A DNA stretch of 21,046 nucleotides from NCBI GenBank assembly GCA_023415055.1, contig JAEZLZ010000062.1:1-21046 (forward strand). Direction: 5' to 3'. This stretch comes from Bacillota bacterium. GTDB lineage: Bacteria; Bacillota; Clostridia; Lachnospirales; Lachnospiraceae. The notes beneath the pieces were generated by a model. That model was not told the DNA's origin, ran no database searches, and was given only the letters and a program-made list of their open reading frames with translations. Each line of letters starts with the position of its first letter. The stretch's first letter is position 1. The translations under genes and the position numbers were made by a program. Positions 1-6,842 of this stretch are shown here, in pieces.

Positions 1-1296
1 CCCTCTTCTTTCACGAAGCCTGCTCGACTGCAACAATAAGAGTACGATAAAGGTTAGTGTCAGAAGGACGAAGGTACATTTTACAACGCGGTAAGAGGGA
101 CCGAGAAAAGCCAGGACACTATAGCCAAGAATTCCTACGATACTCAACAGCTTCTCCTGCCGACTAAGCCCGCAGAGCCCTTCATAAGCAGCGGTAAATA
201 GAACAGCAACCACAAAAGATACTAAAAAGTCCCAGCGATTTGTGATATAAGAAAAGCCATTCATCATATACCCGAAAAAAGGTATAAACAAGGCCAGGAT
301 TGTAAGGATAAAAGTAATTACCAGTGACTTGAACTTCGAACGGCAAAGTACGATCACCACACTAATCCCGATGATCACAGGAAAGGATAGATTCACCCAA
401 TAATTCGGACTGACTCCGGAAGCAAAAAAGCCTTGAAGTGCATAAACATAGTAATCCCAATTGTAATGCAAATAGGAAATCAAAAGCTCCGGTTTGCTGT
501 CCATTCTTCCATTTTGCAGGAAAGCATAGATCACCGGTACAAAAATCCCTGCTGCCAGTGTCATACCTAAGAGGTACCAGCCTCCCGTCCTCAGCCCTGT
601 CAGAATATATCCGACCACCTTGTTACGCACATCTCTATGATACCTGCCCACATAACGCAGGGTCACATAGATCACCGCCATCACGGATAATATAAATAGG
701 AAGTAAAAGTTACTTGCTGTACATAAAAAGGTTACGGCAATCAACAGATATGGTTTTCGTCTGCGCAACACCTGTTCCAGTCCTATGAGCAGGATCGGGA
801 GATAGATCATCGGATTCAGAAAATACGGGTGTCTCACTCCCGAGAAAAATGAGTAACCGCAGAACACATAGATCAATGCACCCAGAATCGCACCGTTCGA
901 CGAAAGCTTCCAGTATCTGCAGAAAAAGAGAAAGCTAATTCCAATCAAGAATAGCCGTAATAAAATCAGAAGCACATACACAACCGGGCCGTTTTCTTCC
1001 GTCATAAAGACTGCCAGAATCGCGATTGGATCACCCAATGCGTAATAGTGCAATGTAGTTATCGTATCAAACCCCATTCCGATGCTAAAATCAACCATCG
1101 GGAAGCCATTCCCCGACAACAATCCTCGTAATAGCTTCCCATAATAGATAAGGATCGGATAATGCTGGTTGATACCGTCGACCTGCCACACAAAGGAGCG
1201 CCTTTCCAAAAGAAAAGGCAAAAAGATAATCGGAAGCAAAAGCAGAAATGATACACTATATAAAAAGTAGGGATTTTTTAATGCCTTTCGTATCAC
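1..1296 (-). CDS. YfhO-family polytopic membrane glycosyltransferase (C-terminus outside window)
   Basis: The reading frame is open from a GTG at 1294-1296 to the left edge, giving 432 codons without a stop; the 3' end is missing. The start is fixed by a GTGA overlap with the stop of the upstream gtrA-like gene and an AGGTGA Shine-Dalgarno seven bases before the GTG. The protein starts with a TM helix (about residues 11-30), then a loop with VWQVDGINQHYP (36-47) and TLHYYALGDP (81-90), followed by many hydrophobic segments. An acidic residue in the first outer loop followed by stacked helices is the layout of YfhO/GT-C enzymes. In Bacillus subtilis YfhO transfers a sugar from an undecaprenyl-phosphate carrier to lipoteichoic acid, working with a GtrA-type flippase and the synthase CsbB. 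YfhO proteins are around 850 residues, so about half is visible. The acceptor and the sugar here are unknown. Confidence 0.85.
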   Translation of the reverse strand, partial: MIRKALKNPYFLYSVSFLLLLPIIFLPFLLERRSFVWQVDGINQHYPILIYYGKLLRGLLSGNGFPMVDFSIGMGFDTITTLHYYALGDPIAILAVFMTEENGPVVYVLLILLRLFLIGISFLFFCRYWKLSSNGAILGALIYVFCGYSFFSGVRHPYFLNPMIYLPILLIGLEQVLRRRKPYLLIAVTFLCTASNFYFLFILSVMAVIYVTLRYVGRYHRDVRNKVVGYILTGLRTGGWYLLGMTLAAGIFVPVIYAFLQNGRMDSKPELLISYLHYNWDYYVYALQGFFASGVSPNYWVNLSFPVIIGISVVIVLCRSKFKSLVITFILTILALFIPFFGYMMNGFSYITNRWDFLVSFVVAVLFTAAYEGLCGLSRQEKLLSIVGILGYSVLAFLGPSYRVVKCTFVLLTLTFIVLLLLQSSRLRERRG

Positions 1297-1724
1297 CTGG
1301 AATTCACCTGCTTCCTATTTGTATGTTTCTTAAAAATCAGCAATCTGCTGGCGATATAATTCGCAATAATGACAAATACATTCGATATTATCTTAATGAT
1401 CAGGTCATAACACCCAAGCCGGTCGACAAACAGATACATAATTGCTATATCAAGGATCCCCGTCAACAGCCGGCAAGCAACAAAGAAGGCAAATTCGATC
1501 AGAATTGCCCTCATCTCTTTGTTGCTGCTATGAAAAACCATGACCCGGTTCGTTACATAGGCAAAAAGCACTGCAATCCACCAGGCAAACAAGGTACTTA
1601 CAACGGTACCCAGGCCAAGCCATCTACTGCTTAGATAATAAATGATCACATTGACTATTGTTGTACAGCCTCCAAAGAAACCATACAAAATAATTTCCTT
1701 ATACTTTAGAAATAAATTTTTCAT
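1293..1724 (-). CDS. GtrA-family membrane protein (putative lipid-linked sugar flippase)
   Basis: This is a 143-residue protein with four predicted TM helices, short basic loops and the typical GtrA opening (KYKEIILYGFFGG, then a helix with TIVNVIIYYL). GtrA proteins are about 120-150 residues and are thought to flip undecaprenyl-phosphate-linked monosaccharides across the membrane. I chose the ATG at 1722-1724 because GAGG lies six bases upstream. The frame could also begin at the ATG at 1725-1727 or the GTG at 1734-1736, but these leave little or no Shine-Dalgarno spacing. Its stop overlaps the GTG of the yfhO-like gene by four bases, so the two are translationally coupled and probably act together. 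No CsbB/GtrB-type glycosyltransferase, the usual third partner, is visible upstream. Confidence 0.85.
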   Translation of the reverse strand: MKNLFLKYKEIILYGFFGGCTTIVNVIIYYLSSRWLGLGTVVSTLFAWWIAVLFAYVTNRVMVFHSSNKEMRAILIEFAFFVACRLLTGILDIAIMYLFVDRLGCYDLIIKIISNVFVIIANYIASRLLIFKKHTNRKQVNSR

Positions 1725-1792
1725 CATGTTCCTCACAAACTTCCAAGTTCTTATTAGAAGTTTTAGCTATTCGCGATGAATTATTCAATTTC

Positions 1793-2008
1793 TTATTCCA
1801 TCTTATCATATCCAACCACAGACCAGATTCCGGTCTCATCTTTTCGCACCAAGCGCTCCAGGTAAATAATGCGTGCAATGGACTGATCATCGTCAATTCT
1901 TGCGATTGCTCTCGTGCCGTCATTTTCAATCATCGTGATTGCTTCATAGGGAATCGGATACTCTCCCACAATCCCCTCCGGAGACAGTAATAGACTGGCA
2001 AATATTAT
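1793..2008 (-). pseudogene. Orphan 3' gene fragment upstream of gtrA
   Basis: On the minus strand an open frame of 72 codons ends at TAA (1793-1795), and an in-frame stop lies immediately before it at 2009-2011. The translated piece reads like the C-terminal end of a folded domain: it contains EGIVGEYPIPYEAITMIEN, then RAIARIDDDQS, then IIYLERLVRK and TGIWSVVGYDKME. There is no ATG near its beginning and no Shine-Dalgarno at a usable start, so it looks like the surviving 3' end of a larger gene lost by deletion. I do not recognise the family. An overlapping minus-strand frame (1699-1929) gives a low-complexity product without a site for translation and looks like a shadow. The rest of 1737-2138 holds only the promoter described separately. 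Confidence 0.45.
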
Positions 2009-2062
2009 TTAGACGTCACAGGTCAGCATAACGTTACAAGATATATTATGAATCAGTTTCTA

Positions 2063-2091
2063 TTTAAAATATGTCCGTGAAGTAGTATAGT
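2063..2091 (+). promoter_or_regulatory. Putative sigma-A promoter for the EFR1-type gene
   Basis: TTTAAA (2063-2068) and TATAGT (2086-2091) are separated by 17 bases, about 47 bases before the start codon. The -35 is a weak match and the -10 is a good one. There is no better pair in the gap. Confidence 0.4.
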
Positions 2092-2138
2092 AACTTATAT
2101 GGGAATAGGTATTATATTTGGAAGGGAGTTGATCAACC

Positions 2139-3017
2139 ATGAGAAAATATCCAAGACCAAAAAAAATTGAGATCCTTTATTTCAGTGGAACCGGAGGGAC
2201 CAAACGGGCTGCCGATGCATTTGTAAAGGAATTTGCAAAACAAGGATTATCTGTTTCTTGTAACGAAATTCACTCGAAGAAGCTCTATTCACCTCAGCCC
2301 CATGACATGCTTCTTTTGTTATATCCCGTCTATGCGATGAATGCGCCCAGACCGGTGTATGAGTTTATTGATCGTCTGCCGATAGCTGAGAAAAAATTAG
2401 CGGTTGTAGTTTCCGTCTCCGGTGGAGGGGAGATCATACCGAACACAGCTTCCAGGCTGCACTGCATCAGTCGCTTACAGAAGAAAGGCTACCGAATCGC
2501 TTATGAACAGATGCTGATTATGCCCGCCAATTGCATCCTGCCAACACCCAGAGAGCTTTCTTTGATGCTTCTTAAGGTACTTCCGGACAAGGTTGCTGAC
2601 ATCGTGGATGATTTACTCTCAGGTATCGTAAGAAGAACGAAGCCTTATCTGATTGACCGTATGATTTCTAACCTTACTGAGGTGCAAAAGGAAGGTGCAA
2701 AGCTATACGGGAAGAATATTATGGTCAGTTCTCCCTGTAATGGCTGCGGTCTTTGTGCAAAGGAATGTCCGACCTGCAATATTAAGCTTGTCGACGGTAA
2801 ACCAATCTACAATTATCGCTGTTGTCTTTGCCTTCGCTGCATCTATCAATGTCCGAAGAAGGCTCTTCAACCAAAAATCGGTCGTAAATTCATCCTTGAT
2901 AGCGGGTTCTCTTTGAGCAAGCTCGAGAAGGAACTGCCCGATTTCCAACCGATTGATCCGCGAAATTATTCCTATGGAGCCGGCTTTAGCGGCCTTAAGA
3001 AATATTTCCTGGAGTAA
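2139..3017 (+). CDS. EFR1-family flavodoxin-like / 2x[4Fe-4S] ferredoxin protein
   Basis: This 292-residue protein joins an N-terminal flavodoxin-type fold to a C-terminal ferredoxin. The flavin phosphate-binding loop is visible as YFSGTGGTKRAA (about residues 14-25), and a second flavodoxin element as VYAMNAPRPV (64-73). Two complete CxxCxxCxxxCP motifs bind [4Fe-4S] clusters: C200/C203/C206/C210 and C228/C231/C234/C238. This arrangement is that of the EFR1 family, common in anaerobic Firmicutes, presumed to move electrons between iron-sulfur clusters and FMN; the partners are not known. Translation starts at the ATG after GGAAGGGAG. It is a single-gene unit with its own promoter and a hairpin downstream, convergent with the methyltransferase gene. 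The stop codon region is itself part of a short degenerate repeat. Confidence 0.9.
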   Translation: MRKYPRPKKIEILYFSGTGGTKRAADAFVKEFAKQGLSVSCNEIHSKKLYSPQPHDMLLLLYPVYAMNAPRPVYEFIDRLPIAEKKLAVVVSVSGGGEIIPNTASRLHCISRLQKKGYRIAYEQMLIMPANCILPTPRELSLMLLKVLPDKVADIVDDLLSGIVRRTKPYLIDRMISNLTEVQKEGAKLYGKNIMVSSPCNGCGLCAKECPTCNIKLVDGKPIYNYRCCLCLRCIYQCPKKALQPKIGRKFILDSGFSLSKLEKELPDFQPIDPRNYSYGAGFSGLKKYFLE

Positions 3018-3104
3018 TGTTTTTATAATAATGTTTCTAAAGTAATATTTTTGAAGTAAGGTTTCTAATGAAAAGTTTCTAAAGTAAAGTTTTTGGAGTA
3101 ATAG
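3011..3104. repeat. Degenerate ~14-bp tandem repeat, about six units
   Basis: Units resembling AGTAATGTTTCTAA recur head to tail with a period of 13-16 bases (variants AGTAATATTTTTGA, AGTAAGGTTTCTA, AGTAAAGTTTTTGG). The first unit includes the last codon and stop of the EFR1-type gene, so the array appears to have grown out of the gene's 3' end. Confidence 0.6.
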
Positions 3105-3105
3105 A

Positions 3106-3162
3106 AAATGGGTATCTATGCTTGCCGACCGGTTATATAACCGCAAGAATAGATACCCATTT
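3106..3162. terminator. Long hairpin between convergent genes, likely bidirectional terminator
   Basis: AAATGGGTATCTAT (3106-3119) pairs perfectly with ATAGATACCCATTT (3149-3162), and the stem continues with one mismatch through CTTGC/GCAAG. The apical part contains the smaller palindrome GGTTATATAACC. On the minus strand the hairpin is followed by TTTTCTATT; the plus-strand run is poorer. It lies between the ends of two convergent genes, where a shared terminator is expected. Confidence 0.6.
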
Positions 3163-3214
3163 CTATATTCATTAATTTAGATTGATCATCGTGAGATATA
3201 AATCACGAAGAGCA

Positions 3215-4078
3215 CTATCTCTCCCATCGTCCGGATGCTCCACAGGGAAGGACCAGACCGTTTCCGGATACCGGAAGTCCTATCTCGTCAGCCATGACAG
3301 TACCACCGTATCTCTTCCCGATCTCTTCCGAAATCATATAGGATAAGACTCCCGCCTGTAAGCCGGTGGTATAGGAATTCAGGAGAAAGAATAACGGCTC
3401 ATCAGAAAGCAGCTTAGTACAAAGCTGAAGGAAGGGATGAATGCTGTCTTCTATCTTCCATATCTCACCCTTCGGTCCTCTTCCGTAGGAAGGAGGATCC
3501 ATGATGATGGCATCATATTTACTTTCCCGACGAATCTCACGCTCTACGAATTTAACACAATCGTCAACGATATAGCGGATCGGCGCTTCACCCAGACCCG
3601 AAGCAATCGCGTTCTCCTTTGCCCAGGTAACCATACCCTTCGAAGCATCCACATGAGTAACTGCTGCACCCGCTTTCGCAGCTGCCAAAGTTGCACCTCC
3701 GGTATAAGCAAAGAGATTCAGGACTTTAATCTGTCTCCCCTTCTCCTTCTGAATCTTCTCAGAGAACCAATCCCAGTTTACCGCCTGCTCAGGGAACAAA
3801 CCTGTATGTTTAAAGCTAAAGGGTTGCAGATGAAAGGTCAGTTCCTTATAAGTAATGTCCCACTGCTTCGGCAGATCGAAGAATTCCCATTCTCCACCGC
3901 CCTTGGAGCTTCTGTGATAATGAGCGTTGGGCTTCTTCCAGCTCTTATGAAGCTTCGGTGTATCCCAGATTACCTGCGGATCCGGACGCACCAGAATATA
4001 ATTCCCCCAGCGTTCCAGCTTCTCGCCCTTCGAAGCCTCCATTACCTCATAGTCCTTCCAATCCTTTGCAATCCACAT
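3215..4078 (-). CDS. Class I SAM-dependent methyltransferase, RlmI-catalytic-domain-like
   Basis: The 287-residue protein has the Rossmann methyltransferase motifs in order: VLNLFAYTGG (SAM-binding motif I, about 119-128), HVDAS (142-146, ribose-binding acidic residue), a VDDC segment (171-174), DPPSYG (194-199, motif IV) and NSYTTG (234-239). The FAYTGG plus DPPSYG pairing is typical of the family containing the catalytic half of E. coli RlmI, a 23S rRNA cytosine-5 methyltransferase. Unlike RlmI it has no N-terminal PUA domain, only about 110 residues rich in W and P that include a PFSFKHTGLFPEQ element. The target is probably RNA, but neither base nor molecule can be read from the sequence. 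The Shine-Dalgarno (AAGAAAGAGAG) is weak. Upstream lies the 100-bp tandem repeat rather than an evident promoter. Confidence 0.85.
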   Translation of the reverse strand: MWIAKDWKDYEVMEASKGEKLERWGNYILVRPDPQVIWDTPKLHKSWKKPNAHYHRSSKGGGEWEFFDLPKQWDITYKELTFHLQPFSFKHTGLFPEQAVNWDWFSEKIQKEKGRQIKVLNLFAYTGGATLAAAKAGAAVTHVDASKGMVTWAKENAIASGLGEAPIRYIVDDCVKFVEREIRRESKYDAIIMDPPSYGRGPKGEIWKIEDSIHPFLQLCTKLLSDEPLFFLLNSYTTGLQAGVLSYMISEEIGKRYGGTVMADEIGLPVSGNGLVLPCGASGRWER

Positions 4079-4108
4079 AACATTCTCTCTTTCTTGTCTT
4101 TTCTAATT

Positions 4109-4345
4109 ATTCTTCCCAAGGATTTTATGTCCCTTAAAATCCTTTATTACTCTAGCATTTCTATAACCCGGAAGAGTAAGGAGTTTGCTCCTATGGGCAA
4201 ACTTCGCAATTCTTCCCAAGGATTTTATGTCCTTTAAAATCCTTTATTACTCTAGCATTTCTATAACCCGGAAGAGTAAGGAGTTTGCTCCTATGGGCAA
4301 ACTTCGCAATTCTTCCCAAGGATTTTATGTCCCTTAAAATCCTTT
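4109..4345. repeat. 100-bp tandem repeat, 2.4 copies, built from two hairpins
   Basis: Copy 1 spans 4109-4208, copy 2 4209-4308 and a partial copy 4309-4345. The period is exactly 100 bases; copies 1 and 2 differ at only one visible base (GTCCCTTAAA versus GTCCTTTAAA). Each unit has a perfect 10-bp stem, AAGGATTTTA/TAAAATCCTT around a seven-base loop, and a second hairpin AGTTTGC/GCAAACT around TCCTATGG, which can be extended by GAAGA/TCTTC across the unit boundary. The block fills the gap 4079-4391 between two minus-strand genes. It codes for nothing I can recognise. The AT stems could end transcription of the upstream gene, but U-tracts are weak. The low divergence indicates a recent duplication. 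Confidence 0.9.
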
Positions 4346-4391
4346 TATCAACCTATTATAAACTAGGGTCCGGACAATTACAACAGAATTA

Positions 4392-5711
4392 TCAATCGCC
4401 ATACGTTCCCGTTTGAATGAAGACTTTGTCCTCCTCCAGATGCGCCTGGTACAGTCCCAGCACGATCCAAAAAAGCGGCAGCACCATTATCACATCTATG
4501 TTGAAGAAGCCCTGCATCAGGTAGGTGGATATCATGGAGAAGAACATGAAGTCCTTGTCGTTCTTCCACCTTCTCAATAGGAAAAAGCTCAGGAAGGCAA
4601 GATAAAATAACAGGGCAGGTATGCCCATGGTGACTGCGGTTTCCAGATATATATTGTGGGCCTTATCTATGGGTTCACTGGAATTAAGGCTTATGCCTTC
4701 ATAGATAAGGTTATCCGGTCCAACGCCCAAGACCCAGTGGTCAGGGAGCAGCTTCATGGTTTCCTTCCATATATACATCCTTCCTGAGCCTGCGCTGTCC
4801 TCAAATTCTAATCCTGCAGATATGTCGCCTCCGATACTTAGGGCTCTTTGATACAGAAAACCACCATGAATGGGAAGAAGGACCACGGTTACGATTGTAA
4901 GTATAAGCAGTATTAATCCAAAGCTTTTAATAAAGCTTTTCTTCCTAATATAATAGATACTCATAATTACAATGGATATTCCGAAGGACAGCCATACTCC
5001 CCTTGTGAAGGAAAGCAGCATTCCTGTATAAATCAGGGCTGTACATAGAAGCCATAATTTCCTTTTTTCTTTAATATATTGATATATTGCCGCCGGAAGG
5101 ATCAAGGCAGTATAAGTAGCAAGAAAATTAGGGTTGCCCATTGTGCTATAGGGTACCGTACCCTCCATTAGTATCTTACGAGTAATAATATCTATCCCGA
5201 AATATTGCAGTAAAGAAATAAATCCTACCAAGGCAGCGCAGAAAATCATAGCATTGATAAGCTTTTCTGTTCTTTTTGCCTTGTAAGCGGTAAGGTACAA
5301 TATTACACAGCATAGGATTGTAACAAAGCCTGTAAAGCGGGTTGTGCTTACAACGGTAAATGTGTTTTCCTGTCCAGCAACAGGCACTGCCTGAACGCCA
5401 AACAATCCCATCCATGCAGTCAGGGTATTATATGCTGTAATTGAAGAGATCAGAGTGCATAACAGATATAAAGCAAGGGGGAGGAAAAATAGAGATAGCT
5501 TCACTTCTTTTTCTTTGATTATTGTGATGAGACTAAGTAATGATAGAAAGACCAGCATAACATACCTTGGGAAACAGTAGGATCCAAAATCATTCGGTAT
5601 AACAAGAAAAGGAAAGATACAGAACATGGAAAACAGAACAAAGATTTTTATATCTATTTGTCTTTTTAATAAGCTTCTTATAAAATTGACCCGCCTTCTT
5701 ACTATCTCCAT
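4392..5711 (-). CDS. O-antigen ligase / Wzy-like polytopic membrane protein
   Basis: The 439-residue protein has about ten to twelve TM helices. It shows Wzy_C/O-antigen-ligase family hallmarks: STMGNPNFLATY (189-200), LLSFTRGVWLSFG (232-244, TRG before a helix), a large outer loop with SAGSGRMYIWKE (306-317), WVLGVGPDNL (326-335) and KAHNIYLETAVTMGIPALL (350-368), which carries the conserved His-Asn. In this family such loops carry the arginine and histidine residues that bind a lipid-linked glycan and polymerise it or attach it to an acceptor. In a Gram-positive the product would be a capsule, teichuronic-acid-like polymer or other surface glycan; I infer that only from the family. It stands alone, with a near-consensus promoter and a GAGAGGG ribosome binding site seven bases upstream of ATG, divergent from the Psp-like operon. 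Confidence 0.88.
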   Translation of the reverse strand: MEIVRRRVNFIRSLLKRQIDIKIFVLFSMFCIFPFLVIPNDFGSYCFPRYVMLVFLSLLSLITIIKEKEVKLSLFFLPLALYLLCTLISSITAYNTLTAWMGLFGVQAVPVAGQENTFTVVSTTRFTGFVTILCCVILYLTAYKAKRTEKLINAMIFCAALVGFISLLQYFGIDIITRKILMEGTVPYSTMGNPNFLATYTALILPAAIYQYIKEKRKLWLLCTALIYTGMLLSFTRGVWLSFGISIVIMSIYYIRKKSFIKSFGLILLILTIVTVVLLPIHGGFLYQRALSIGGDISAGLEFEDSAGSGRMYIWKETMKLLPDHWVLGVGPDNLIYEGISLNSSEPIDKAHNIYLETAVTMGIPALLFYLAFLSFFLLRRWKNDKDFMFFSMISTYLMQGFFNIDVIMVLPLFWIVLGLYQAHLEEDKVFIQTGTYGD

Positions 5712-5793
5712 ATAAGTCCCTCTCGTTCCTATTCTTTCGAGTTATTTTCTTTCTTATGGTCTATTCATGGCTAATCTTCTGGATATTAAGTAC

Positions 5794-5822
5794 ATTTTAG
5801 ATTGGTTTCCACAATATGTCAA
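5794..5822 (-). promoter_or_regulatory. Strong sigma-A promoter for the O-antigen-ligase-like gene
   Basis: Read on the minus strand, TTGACA (5817-5822) and TAAAAT (5794-5799) are exactly 17 bases apart. The -35 is a perfect match and the -10 matches five of six. The predicted leader is about 75 bases. Confidence 0.75.
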
Positions 5823-5848
5823 GTTTCAAGCTTTCCCTGCTTAAACTT
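5821..5848. promoter_or_regulatory. Inverted repeat between divergent promoters, possible operator
   Basis: AAGTTTCAAGC (5821-5831) is the reverse complement of GCTTAAACTT (5839-5848) apart from one extra base, around TTTCCCT. It touches the -35 of the minus-strand promoter, so a bound repressor would occlude it. No protein is identified. Confidence 0.35.
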
Positions 5849-5857
5849 CCTCTCATG

Positions 5858-5877
5858 ATTCTAACTATATTCTAACT
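5858..5877 (+). promoter_or_regulatory. 11-bp-spaced direct repeat abutting the pspA -35
   Basis: ATTCTAACT occurs at 5858-5866 and again, identical, at 5869-5877. As hexamers this is TCTAAC-N5-TCTAAC, one helical turn apart, ending at the first base of the -35 box. Two direct half-sites with five-base spacing next to a -35 is the geometry of OmpR/PhoP-type response regulators. It is a candidate activator site for the membrane-stress operon. Confidence 0.5.
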
Positions 5878-5905
5878 TGACGCTTCCACCTTTTAGGACT
5901 AAACT
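5877..5905 (+). promoter_or_regulatory. Putative promoter of the pspA-ydjGHI operon
   Basis: TTGACG (5877-5882) and TAAACT (5900-5905) are 17 bases apart. The poor -10 fits a promoter needing an activator, consistent with the direct repeat touching its -35. No B. subtilis SigW-like pair (TGAAAC...CGTA) was found upstream of pspA. The remaining leader to 6028, about 120 bases, shows no other clear structure. Confidence 0.5.
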
Positions 5906-6028
5906 TATAAATGTAAGATATTAAAAAAACCGCACAGGAAGGCCCATTTCACATCACAAGATACTAATCTTTCATGAGCAGTCAAGATACAGGCGGAACA
6001 ATAAATATAACATATGGAGGAGTATATC

Positions 6029-6703
6029 ATGGGAATTTTAACAAGATTCAGAGACATTATGTCCAGCAACATTAATGCACTGCTTGATAAAGCTGAGGAT
6101 CCGGAGAAGATGATTGATCAGTGCCTCAGAAACCTTAATACCGATCTCGGTAAAGTAAAGTCAGAGACTGCATCCATCATGGCCGAAGAACAGAGAGCGA
6201 AAAGAGTTCTCGATGAGTGCAATGACGAGATCGCTAAGATGCAGACCTATGCAGTGAAGGCTTTGGAAGCAAATAACGAAGCTGATGCCAGAAAGTTCTT
6301 AGAGCAGAAGGCAAATCTCGGTAATAAACTTCCCGGACTTCAGGAAGCTTACAATCTGGCTCACAACAATGCAACACATATGCGCGAGATGCATGATAAG
6401 TTAGTGGAGGACATTAACGAACTCGAGTCTCGCAAAGATATGATCAAGGGTAAATTAGCGGTAGCAAAGACCCAGGAGCGTATTAACAAGATGGGTTCCT
6501 CCGTTGCAAGTGCCAATGACTCCATGGCAAGCTTCAAGAAATATGAAGAGATGGCTGATAAGGCTCTAGATAAAGCAAATGCTATGGCAGAACTGAATAA
6601 CTCCTCATCCGAGCAGACCATTGAGGATTTGAAAGACAAATATGCCACAGATTCTAACGTAGAGGATGAGCTGGCAGCATTAAAAGCAAGTCTTGGTAAA
6701 TAA
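6029..6703 (+). CDS. pspA: PspA/IM30 family membrane-stress protein
   Basis: The product is 224 residues, the usual PspA length. It begins with a short amphipathic segment (MGILTRFRDIMSSNINALL) of the kind that inserts into stressed membranes, followed by DKAEDPEKMIDQ, a family signature, and then long charged coiled-coil helices to about residue 185. PspA oligomerises into ESCRT-III-like scaffolds on the inner face of the cytoplasmic membrane. I place the start at the ATG at 6029, preceded by GGAGGAG, rather than the in-frame ATG at 6014, which precedes that Shine-Dalgarno and would consume it as codons. It is first in a four-gene set with the same order as B. subtilis pspA(ydjF)-ydjG-ydjH-ydjI. 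The hairpin that follows it suggests PspA is made in excess over the downstream products. Confidence 0.92.
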   Translation: MGILTRFRDIMSSNINALLDKAEDPEKMIDQCLRNLNTDLGKVKSETASIMAEEQRAKRVLDECNDEIAKMQTYAVKALEANNEADARKFLEQKANLGNKLPGLQEAYNLAHNNATHMREMHDKLVEDINELESRKDMIKGKLAVAKTQERINKMGSSVASANDSMASFKKYEEMADKALDKANAMAELNNSSSEQTIEDLKDKYATDSNVEDELAALKASLGK

Positions 6704-6779
6704 ATTTTATCAGATCCCATCTTTGTATACTGAGAAAATGCCTGAATTACAGCATTTAACGAGGTTTAAATCTTAACTA

Positions 6780-6821
6780 TGTCCGCAAATGAAGAAGTCA
6801 CTCTTTATTTGCGGGCATTTT
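6780..6821 (+). terminator. Readthrough terminator or attenuator between pspA and ydjG
   Basis: TGTCCGCAAATGAAGA (6780-6795) and TCTTTATTTGCGGGCA (6802-6817) form a continuous 16-bp stem (two G-U pairs) around AGTCAC, followed by TTTT. It sits 21 bases before the ydjG start. It could terminate most transcripts or protect the 3' end of a pspA-only mRNA. A smaller imperfect hairpin precedes it at about 6737-6759. Confidence 0.65.
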
Positions 6822-6842
6822 ATCAAGTAATGGAGGTATCCT

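Noticed and set aside
1248..1634. 128-codon plus-strand frame over the gtrA-like gene
   Set aside because: It is antisense to a four-helix GtrA-type protein and has a composition unlike a folded protein.
3437..4237. 266-codon plus-strand open frame
   Set aside because: It is antisense to the methyltransferase gene with all its motifs intact, and runs on into the 100-bp repeat. No usable Shine-Dalgarno.
4109..4345. CRISPR array
   Set aside because: The 100-base units are directly adjacent with no unique spacers, and there are no cas genes nearby.
6014..6028. Upstream ATG as the pspA start
   Set aside because: The five codons it would add are the Shine-Dalgarno GGAGGAG itself, and the product would differ from the conserved MGIL-type PspA start.
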